From: Yoonia sp. R2331
Lineage (GTDB): Bacteria; Pseudomonadota; Alphaproteobacteria; Rhodobacterales; Rhodobacteraceae
DNA length: 64,000 bases
Assembly: GCF_041103235.1 (NCBI RefSeq)
Contig: NZ_JBGCUN010000001.1
Coordinates: 434,001-498,000, forward strand
Reading direction: 5' to 3'
The position numbers and the translations under genes were made by a program. Below, piece after piece: positions 57,401 to 64,000 of the stretch. Under the pieces are notes generated by a model that was given only the letters and a program-made list of their open reading frames with translations, was not told the origin of the DNA and did not search any database. Positions within the stretch are counted from its first letter, which is position 1, and every line of letters begins with the position of its first letter.

Positions 57401-58294
57401 ATGCGCCGACTTGCTGCTGCCGCTGCTGCAATCTTGATGACCCTTCAGCCTGCACAGGCCGAACCGCGCGAAACGATTGGCACCGGTCGGCTGTTCACCA
57501 ATGATTACTTTGGCGATGGGCGGGATCGTTGGCGCAGCGGGTCGTATGTTTATAGCCATTTGCGCGCGAACGGGCCGTATGACCCAGCCAACCGCGCCTT
57601 TGGCAACATCATCGAATATCGCGCCATGACCGAGATCATCTCGCCGGGTGCGGGCGGCGTGGATCGGCCTTACGTGGGTGCGATCACGCTGAGTGCGCAA
57701 ACGCATTTTGGCGACGGGCCCTGGCATTATGCGCTGGGGGCGGATGTGGCATTCATCGGGCCGCAAACCGGGTTGTCGGTGTTTCAGGAAAAGTTCCACG
57801 ATGCCTTTGATTTGCGCGCGCCCTTGACGGCGAACCAGCTGCCGAACGAGACGATTTTTGGCGCGCGCGCCTCTGCCACCTATACCTATCGTGTGTCCGA
57901 GACCGTCAGCTTACGGCCCTTTGCAGAGCTGCGCAGCGGGACAGAGCAGATCGCGCGCATTGGCGCGGATGTGCTGATTGGCAACGTCGGCCAGGACGAT
58001 CTTTGGCTGCGCGATGATGTGACCGGCCAGCCCTATCGCGGCACAGATGCTGGGCAAACCGGTTGGGCGGTGCTGGCGGGGGCTGATATTGCGGCGATTG
58101 GCGACAGCGCCTATCTGCCTGCGTCCCGTGGTGTGACAGCACTTGATCAGCGTCAGCGCGCGCGGTTGGGTGTGCTGTGGCAACCTGCGCCGAACTTCAC
58201 CGTGTTTTACGGGGCGACCTATCTGTCCGAGGAATTTGACGGACAAGACGGCGGGCAGGTGCTGGGGTCACTGCGGCTTGGCTTCAACTTTTGA
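57401..58294 (+). CDS. LpxR-family outer-membrane protein (lipid A deacylase-like)
   Basis: A 297-residue predicted outer-membrane beta barrel. A signal peptide (RRLAAAAAAILMTLQPAQA) is followed by FTNDYFGDGRDRWRSGSYVYS, the family signature with the Asn-Asp and Asp-Arg-Trp residues near the active site. Alternating strands continue to the end, which finishes in Phe (LRLGFNF) as outer-membrane barrels usually do. LpxR removes the 3'-acyloxyacyl group of lipid A; the family name does not prove that activity here. AAAGGA before two consecutive ATGs favours the second (57401). Confidence 0.82.
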   Translation: MRRLAAAAAAILMTLQPAQAEPRETIGTGRLFTNDYFGDGRDRWRSGSYVYSHLRANGPYDPANRAFGNIIEYRAMTEIISPGAGGVDRPYVGAITLSAQTHFGDGPWHYALGADVAFIGPQTGLSVFQEKFHDAFDLRAPLTANQLPNETIFGARASATYTYRVSETVSLRPFAELRSGTEQIARIGADVLIGNVGQDDLWLRDDVTGQPYRGTDAGQTGWAVLAGADIAAIGDSAYLPASRGVTALDQRQRARLGVLWQPAPNFTVFYGATYLSEEFDGQDGGQVLGSLRLGFNF

Positions 58295-58402
58295 AACTTT
58301 ATGCGTGACAGGCACTTGATCCGCGATTCCGCGGTGGGGTAACGTTGCTCTCAGATCGCCGCGCACCCAATGACGCGGCGCGAGATAGGCAGAGTTACAG
58401 GT

Positions 58403-59488
58403 ATGAAAACGGGCTTCAAAGGCACGTTTGTTATTTCATGGTCGCAGACAGAGCTGGACGGCAACCACGCCGCGCCTGTCGCCGATTTGCGCGCGGGCGC
58501 TGTCTGGTCCTGGACTGGGGAGGCGGTGCGTGTGGATGGCCCACGGGGCATTTTGCCCCTAGGCGAGGCCGAGGGGATGGCAGACATGCGCAAGCGCGCG
58601 GCCCTGACCGTGCGGCGGTTGATGGCGCAGGACCGGGTGACACAGCAGGACGATCCGCTGATCCTGAACGATCCGCTTTTTGACAACGGTTTTGTGGTCA
58701 CCGATGGCCGAAGGTCGTGGGATATCTCGCTGATCCCCACCGGGGCTGGGCGCAAGCCGCTTTTGTTGTTTCACGGGATCATCCCGCCGCGCGGGGCAGA
58801 GCTCTGGGTGGTGCGTCAAAGCGTCAGCGCAAGGGTGCGCGATCAGGCCCATGCCGATTCCGGCGGCGTGGTCTGTTTCACACCTGGCACCATGATCCAA
58901 ACTCCGTTTGGCCCGCGCGATGTGGCCAGTCTGGTTGAGGGTGATTTCGTGCAGACGCAGGACAATGGCGCGGCCGAGATCCTGTGGATCGGGCTGCGAC
59001 GGGTGACAGGCGCGCGGCTGATGGTGATGCCAGAGCTGGCCCCCATTCGGCTACGGCGCGGCGCGCTGGACGAAGATGTGCCTGACGCGGGCCTGCTGGT
59101 ATCGCCCGATCACCGAGTGGTGCTGCGCGGCGCGCGGGCACAGGCGCTGTTCCGCGCGGATGAGGTTTTGGTCGCGGCCCGTGATCTGATCAATGACACC
59201 TCTGTCATTCGCGACCGGGCCATTCGGCAGGTGGATTACATCCACATCATGTTGCCGCAGCACGAGATCGTTTTTGCCAACGGCGTGGCGACAGAAAGCT
59301 TTCATCCCGCAAGTGCAGCACTTGCCACCATGCAGCCCGATACGCAGGACCGCATGTTTGACCGTCTGCCCGATCTTGCCCGCGATGCGGCGTCCTACGG
59401 GGCCTATGCGCGCCGCGTGCTGACCCCAAGCGAGGCGGCCATTCTGGCCCATGATGCAGGCACCCGACGCTTCCATCGACCGGTCTGA
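58403..59488 (+). CDS. Hint (Hedgehog/intein-type) domain protein
   Basis: A 361-residue protein. The N-terminal 170 residues (FVISWSQTELDGNHAAPVADL) are of no recognised family. Then comes a Hint domain: the nucleophile-like Cys in VVCFTPGTMIQTPFGPRDV, EGDFVQTQDNGAAEILWIGLRRV, and LVSPDHRVVLRG with the B-block His. It belongs to the Hint_2-type proteins common in Rhodobacterales, which may self-cleave at the Cys. No signal peptide. Start at 58403 follows ACAGGT. It precedes the large repeat protein on the same strand with a 193-base gap containing hairpins. Confidence 0.85.
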   Translation: MKTGFKGTFVISWSQTELDGNHAAPVADLRAGAVWSWTGEAVRVDGPRGILPLGEAEGMADMRKRAALTVRRLMAQDRVTQQDDPLILNDPLFDNGFVVTDGRRSWDISLIPTGAGRKPLLLFHGIIPPRGAELWVVRQSVSARVRDQAHADSGGVVCFTPGTMIQTPFGPRDVASLVEGDFVQTQDNGAAEILWIGLRRVTGARLMVMPELAPIRLRRGALDEDVPDAGLLVSPDHRVVLRGARAQALFRADEVLVAARDLINDTSVIRDRAIRQVDYIHIMLPQHEIVFANGVATESFHPASAALATMQPDTQDRMFDRLPDLARDAASYGAYARRVLTPSEAAILAHDAGTRRFHRPV

Positions 59489-59548
59489 TCACTAATCCAT
59501 CGCAAGCGCGATGCAGCAAGGTCACAGTCCGACCTGTCCGATCGGCGG

Positions 59549-59573
59549 AAAAGCAGCGTAAACCCGTGCTTTT
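59549..59573 (+). terminator. Probable terminator of the Hint gene
   Basis: AAAAGCA and TGCTTTT form a seven-base inverted repeat with an eleven-base loop; the second arm supplies the T-run and is followed by CCCC. Located 60 bases after the Hint stop. The stem is AT-rich and modest. Confidence 0.45.
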
Positions 59574-59578
59574 CCCCG

Positions 59579-59618
59579 TTTCATCTGGCGCGGAAAATGG
59601 TTTTCCTGTCAGATGAAA
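59579..59618 (+). promoter_or_regulatory. Two-tier inverted repeat upstream of the large repeat protein
   Basis: Outer arms TTTCATCTG and CAGATGAAA enclose inner arms GGAAAA and TTTTCC, giving a long, nested, perfectly paired structure ending 63 bases before the gene start. It may be an operator for a dimeric regulator or a 5'-leader structure; it is followed by AT-rich DNA (GTTAACAATTTATTAATC). Confidence 0.5.
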
Positions 59619-59681
59619 GCGTTAACAATTTATTAATCACAGGCGCCGCAAACGGCGCGTCGAAAACAGGCAGGTGACCGC

Positions 59682-62600
59682 ATGGCGAATGTGTTGCGCA
59701 GGGCAGGAAAAGGTCTTTGGGGCATGACCGCTGCAGTGGCTCTGGGGCTTATTGCCAACGCCACCCCTGCCACAGCGACACCATTCACCAGCACCGTGCC
59801 AGGAAGCGGTGTGGCGCTGCCGCCCGAATACCCCGAAGCCGGCGGCGTCGCGATCGTGCTAACCGGGTCCAACGGCAACATCTATTACCAATTTTCGAAC
59901 CCAGCGGGCGCGTTCCGTGGATTCCAGAACAACGGCACCCCCAGCCAGTTCCGGGGTAATCCCTTTACGATCAACGACCCGATTGGGCTGGATTGCGGGT
60001 TTCGCAGCTGTACGGATTATTTTGGCGGATCGATTGCGCAGATCGACGTGCGCTTTACGGCCTATGACGGTGATACGCAGGTCGGCGGCTTTGACCGCAA
60101 CAATATTGAACTGGTGATGAACGGCTTTGATGTCGGCAACTGGTCGGGGCTGACGACCGAGATCACCAATACCAATGGCACGCAAAGTTTTGGCTTTCAG
60201 GACGGGTTTGGCAATAACACCACCAACACGGGCTGGTTCAGTTCCAATAATCCGGCGCTTTTGGCCAACATTCTGGCGACCGGCCAGACCACCACACAGG
60301 TGCGCGACCGTACACCCAACGACAACTATTGGGATTTCCGGCGTGGTGAGAACCTGCCCAACAATGACATCCGCACCATTGCACCGGGGTACGAGCTGAC
60401 CAAGGTACGGCGCGGCGGTGATACGACCTATCTGACGGTCGGGCAGGTCATCACCTATGACTATGAGGTCGCCAACATCGGGTCGGTCAATATCTCGAAC
60501 ATCACTGTTGATGATGATAAGATCGGCAGTGTTACCTGTACGCCTACCTTCCTGCCGCGAACCGAAAGCGGCCAGCCAGCACCCGCGACTGCACTGTGTT
60601 CAGCGACCTACACGGTCACGCAAGAGGACATCGACAACGGCACATTGACCAATGTGGCGGTGGCCAATGGTACACCGGAATTTGGTCAGTTGGGCCAGCT
60701 CCAGGCGCAGGTTGTCTTGACCGGTCCCGCACTTGCGCCCGCGATGGACGTGGACAAGGTCGCGTCGCCAACCAGCTTCACCACCGCAGGGCAGGTGATC
60801 TCCTATACTGTTACCGTATCCAACACCGGCAATGCGACGCTGAGCAATGTGCAGGTCACCGACCCGCTGATCCCGGCGCTGACCTGTGATGCCACCGAAG
60901 TTGCACCATTGTCGGCTGACAACACCGACAACACGATCACCTGTACCGGCACCTATGTTGTGACGCAGACAGATGTGGACAACGCTGCCGCCGGGACATC
61001 GCTGGTCAACACCGCAACGGCGCGTGCGCGCGATCCCAACAATCAGTCTCTGAGCGATACCGGTTCAGCGACGGTCACGGGTCCCGCATCAGCACCCGCG
61101 ATGGAACTGACCAAGACCGCAGGCACGGCGAACTACGATGCGGTGGGTGATGTGTTGAATTACGACATCGCCATTCGCAACACCGGCAATGTGACATGGC
61201 CGGGCCCGCCCACGGTGACTGATACGCTTGATCCAAGCGTGTCTTGCCCCGCAGGCGCGGTAGCACCGGGCAACACGGTCACGTGTTCGGCCAGTTATAC
61301 AGTCATGCAGTCTGACATTGACGCAGGCGAGGTGCTGAACACCGCAAGTGCGACGATCACTGTGAGCGGTGCGACCGCGATGGACGATGACGACGCCACA
61401 ATCCCGGCTGTCTTTCTGCCCGCGTTGACGGTTGAAAAGTCGCTGGCCAGCGGCGCTGATCCCTTTACCGCGACGACAGATCAACTGGTTTACAGCTATC
61501 TGCTGACCAACACCGGCAATGTGCGGCTGGATGCGGTGGATTTGTCCGATGACAAAATCACCTTAACCTGTCCGGCGGCCACCATCCCGGCAGGGGGCAA
61601 CATCACCTGTACGTCCGACCCCTACACGATCACACAAGATGATCTGGACGCGGGCGAAGTGACGAACACCGCCACGGCAGAGGCTGAAACGCCTGACGGC
61701 ACAGCGATCACCCCGGTCACGGACGATCTGACCGTGGATGCCGATCAGATGCCCGCGCTGAGCATGGCAAAATCCGGCAGCTTTGACGGGTCGTTCCTGA
61801 CCAACGAGACGATCAGCTACAGCTATCTGGTCACCAACACCGGCAACGTTGAATTGCCGGGCCCGTTCACCGTAGACGACAACAAGTTCAGCCCGACGGT
61901 GATTTCCTGCCCTGCAGGTGCGCTGGCCCCGGGCGACGATGTGACCTGCACCGCGACCTACACCATCACCACGGCGGATGTGTCGGCGGGTTTCGTGAAC
62001 AACACCGCCACGGCAGCGACAGCGTTTGGCGGCGACCCGGTGGTATCGAACGCCGACAGCGTCAGCCTGTCGCCCACCGGCACGCCGTCGCTGGACATTG
62101 CGAAGGCGGCTGATCTGGCGAGCTTTTCCACGCTGGGTGAGACGATCACCTATACCTATACGGTCACCAATGACGGCACGCTGGATATCGACCTGACCGG
62201 CGTGGACCCCACCACAATTGTAAGCGACGACAAGATCCCGGCAGGCGGGGTTGATTGTTCCGATCCCAACCCGCTGCCTGCCGCCCTGACTATTGGCAAT
62301 AGCCTGACCTGTACTGGCACCTATGACGTCACCCAGCCCGACATTGATGCCGGGGAGGTCGTGAACATGGCGACCGCCACGCTCAGCGTGTCGGGCACCG
62401 ATGTGACCAGCCCTGCAGTCACTGAAACCGTGCCCTCTGCCGTGACCCCCGGCCTGACGTTGGACAAGGCCACGGCCACGGCGGATTTCGGCGATCTGGG
62501 CGATACGATTGACTACACCTTCAGCGTGACCAACACCTCTGCCCAGACCATTTCAACTGTGGACATCAGCGACCCGCTGTTGGGCGGGGCGGTGTGTGCG

Positions 62601-64000
62601 GTGGGGCCAATTGCGCCCTTTGGCACCGAAAGCTGCGCAGGCACCTATAGCTATACGATCATGCAGGCTGATCTGGACCGCGGCTTTGTGACCAATACGG
62701 CCACCGCGCTGGGCCGCACCCCCGGCGGTGCACCACTGACCGACACCGATGGCGAAACGGTCAATGCCGATGGAACTGTGCTACCCAGTCTGGACGTGGA
62801 CAAGCGCGCCTCTGCCACCACGTTTGCAGCCGTGGGTGACCGGATTGATTATGTGATTGACGTACTCAACGACGGCAAGATCACCCTGACCGATGTGGTG
62901 GTGACCGATGCACAACTGGGGCTGAGCTGTAGCTTGCCTGCCATTGCACCCGGCGACACCGACAGCAGCTGCGTGGGCAGTTATACGATCACGCAGGACG
63001 ATATTGATGCGGGATCTTATGTGAACACAGCCTTTGCGGCATCTGCCGCGAACGGGCTGAACGAAAACGACATGAATACTGTGACCGGTCCTGCGGCAGA
63101 TCCTTCGGTCGAGGTCACGAAAGTGGCCGACGGCGGCTTTGCGCTGGAAAACGATGTGGTCACCTTTACCCTGACCGCGCGCAACACCGGCAATGTGACG
63201 CTGACCGGTGTGACGATCACCGATGCGGATGTCACCTTTGCCCCGGCCTGTGCGCCGCAGGATTTGGCGCCCGGCGCCAGCTATGCCTGTACCGGCACCT
63301 ATACCGTGCAGCAAAGCGATGTGGACGCGGGCGAATTTTCGAACACCGGTGATGTGACCGGCAACCCGCCAAGTGGCCCGGCAGAGACTGACAGCGCCAC
63401 CGTGATTGTACCTGGCCCCGCAGAGATGCCCGGCGTCAGCGTTTCAAAGACCATCGCAGGCAACCCAAGCGCCTTTGCGCTGGGTGATACGCTGACCTAC
63501 AACTTTTCAGTCACCAACACCGGCAATGTCACCCTGACCGGCCTGACGATTGACGACCCCGACCCGCGCATCACGTTGAACTGTGCGCTGGATGATCTGG
63601 CCCCCGGTGCGACCGCGACAACCTGTGCCGGTGGTGCGCCTGCGCTGAGTGCCGATCTGACGATCACCCAGGACGAGGTGGACTTTGGCGCGGTGGTGAA
63701 CACGGTCAATGTGACCGGTGTCACGACGGAAGGCACGCCGGTCGATGCGAGCGACGAAAATACCATTCCCGGCCCCGACCAGACCCCAGAGCTAAGCATC
63801 GTCAAATCCTCGCCCACCGGTGGTTTCAGCGCGGTGGGTGATACGATCACCTACAATTACGTGGTCACCAATGTGGCTGCAGGCAATCCCGGTGCGATCA
63901 CCATCACAGAACCGATCACGGTGGATGATGACCGCACGCCGGTGGTTTGTGATCCAATTGGTGCAGGTCTTGCCCCCGGCGACAGCCTGAATTGCACCGC
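59682..64000 (+). CDS. Large secreted DUF11-repeat protein (3' end beyond the window)
   Basis: An open frame of at least 1,439 codons running off the right edge. ATG at 59682, signal peptide GMTAAVALGLIANATPATA cleaved before TPF. Residues about 35-240 form an N-terminal domain rich in Asn, Gly and Phe. From about 60.4 kb onward at least eleven DUF11-like beta-sandwich repeats of roughly 105-120 residues follow. Each opens with a lysine strand (VDK, LTK, VEK), then ITYTYTVTNTGN, a VTDP or DDK strand and a Cys pair (ISCPAG...VTCTATY). Each closes with a TQDDIDAGEVVNTATA-type segment. Cys pairs probably form disulfides. The protein is likely an extracellular stalk or adhesin; no C-terminal sorting signal is in view. 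Confidence 0.9.
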   Translation, partial: MANVLRRAGKGLWGMTAAVALGLIANATPATATPFTSTVPGSGVALPPEYPEAGGVAIVLTGSNGNIYYQFSNPAGAFRGFQNNGTPSQFRGNPFTINDPIGLDCGFRSCTDYFGGSIAQIDVRFTAYDGDTQVGGFDRNNIELVMNGFDVGNWSGLTTEITNTNGTQSFGFQDGFGNNTTNTGWFSSNNPALLANILATGQTTTQVRDRTPNDNYWDFRRGENLPNNDIRTIAPGYELTKVRRGGDTTYLTVGQVITYDYEVANIGSVNISNITVDDDKIGSVTCTPTFLPRTESGQPAPATALCSATYTVTQEDIDNGTLTNVAVANGTPEFGQLGQLQAQVVLTGPALAPAMDVDKVASPTSFTTAGQVISYTVTVSNTGNATLSNVQVTDPLIPALTCDATEVAPLSADNTDNTITCTGTYVVTQTDVDNAAAGTSLVNTATARARDPNNQSLSDTGSATVTGPASAPAMELTKTAGTANYDAVGDVLNYDIAIRNTGNVTWPGPPTVTDTLDPSVSCPAGAVAPGNTVTCSASYTVMQSDIDAGEVLNTASATITVSGATAMDDDDATIPAVFLPALTVEKSLASGADPFTATTDQLVYSYLLTNTGNVRLDAVDLSDDKITLTCPAATIPAGGNITCTSDPYTITQDDLDAGEVTNTATAEAETPDGTAITPVTDDLTVDADQMPALSMAKSGSFDGSFLTNETISYSYLVTNTGNVELPGPFTVDDNKFSPTVISCPAGALAPGDDVTCTATYTITTADVSAGFVNNTATAATAFGGDPVVSNADSVSLSPTGTPSLDIAKAADLASFSTLGETITYTYTVTNDGTLDIDLTGVDPTTIVSDDKIPAGGVDCSDPNPLPAALTIGNSLTCTGTYDVTQPDIDAGEVVNMATATLSVSGTDVTSPAVTETVPSAVTPGLTLDKATATADFGDLGDTIDYTFSVTNTSAQTISTVDISDPLLGGAVCAVGPIAPFGTESCAGTYSYTIMQADLDRGFVTNTATALGRTPGGAPLTDTDGETVNADGTVLPSLDVDKRASATTFAAVGDRIDYVIDVLNDGKITLTDVVVTDAQLGLSCSLPAIAPGDTDSSCVGSYTITQDDIDAGSYVNTAFAASAANGLNENDMNTVTGPAADPSVEVTKVADGGFALENDVVTFTLTARNTGNVTLTGVTITDADVTFAPACAPQDLAPGASYACTGTYTVQQSDVDAGEFSNTGDVTGNPPSGPAETDSATVIVPGPAEMPGVSVSKTIAGNPSAFALGDTLTYNFSVTNTGNVTLTGLTIDDPDPRITLNCALDDLAPGATATTCAGGAPALSADLTITQDEVDFGAVVNTVNVTGVTTEGTPVDASDENTIPGPDQTPELSIVKSSPTGGFSAVGDTITYNYVVTNVAAGNPGAITITEPITVDDDRTPVVCDPIGAGLAPGDSLNCT

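Overview
The window looks like a chromosomal segment of a marine-type alphaproteobacterium of the order Rhodobacterales (Roseobacter group). This is an inference from several things. The DNA is GC-rich. Most operons are tightly packed with ATGA or TGATG overlaps. The gene families include UgpC/MalK-type sugar ABC transporters, a TRAP transporter, an Anbu proteasome-like operon, a Hint-domain protein and a GlgB-C-A-X-Pgm operon. An intergenic GC-rich hairpin element ending in a GGCCAGAAGAAG-type tail resembles one I associate with this order. No rRNA, tRNA, IS element, CRISPR array or phage gene was recognised.

Layout. (1) 0.25-2.8 kb: a periplasmic molybdopterin-oxidoreductase-like protein overlapping a GGDEF-EAL signalling protein, in DNA visibly poorer in GC than the rest. 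(2) 3.0-17.3 kb: an amino-sugar catabolic island. Eleven minus-strand genes encode an ABC importer, a Gfo/Idh dehydrogenase, NagB-II, AgaS, a ROK kinase, AgaZ, NagA and CutC. A divergent plus-strand pair encodes a GntR/HutC regulator and a cytoplasmic GH20 hexosaminidase. Inverted TTGGTAT/ATACCAA sites lie between the two arms. (3) 17.35-17.47 kb: an 8-bp tandem repeat array (13 perfect copies) between the hexosaminidase and a LysR gene. (4) 18.5-25.3 kb: a compact operon for a second succinate-dehydrogenase-like complex, a two-subunit class I fumarase/tartrate-dehydratase-like hydro-lyase and, between the two hydro-lyase genes, a homocysteine-S-methyltransferase-family protein. A zinc alcohol dehydrogenase lies upstream. 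(5) 25.6-27.5 kb: TRAP permease genes without a binding protein. (6) 27.5-31.4 kb: the Anbu, transglutaminase, alpha-E and circularly permuted ATP-grasp cluster. (7) 31.5-39.7 kb: a locus with three caspase-like genes. Two active-looking caspases flank one whose catalytic His and Cys are both replaced. With them are an OmpA-family protein, a low-complexity lipoprotein and small secreted or membrane proteins. (8) 39.8-48.5 kb: a second sugar ABC system with a GH63-like intracellular glycosidase, between two LacI regulators. Its permeases carry unusual N-terminal elaborations, one of them DUF11-like. (9) 48.5-57.2 kb: the glycogen operon glgB-glgC-glgA-glgX-pgm. (10) 57.4-64 kb: an LpxR-like outer-membrane protein, a Hint-domain protein and the start of a very large secreted protein made of DUF11-like repeats, which runs off the right edge.

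How the parts fit: regions 2 and 8 import oligosaccharides or glycosides, hydrolyse them inside the cell and feed phosphosugars to central metabolism. Region 9 can store the glucose-1-phosphate. Regions 4 and 5 look like C4-dicarboxylate-type carbon handling, substrate unknown. Regions 6, 7 and 10 are the least understood. The best candidates for an undescribed system are the three-caspase locus (32.3-39.7 kb) and the dehydrogenase/hydro-lyase/methyltransferase operon (18.5-24.2 kb).
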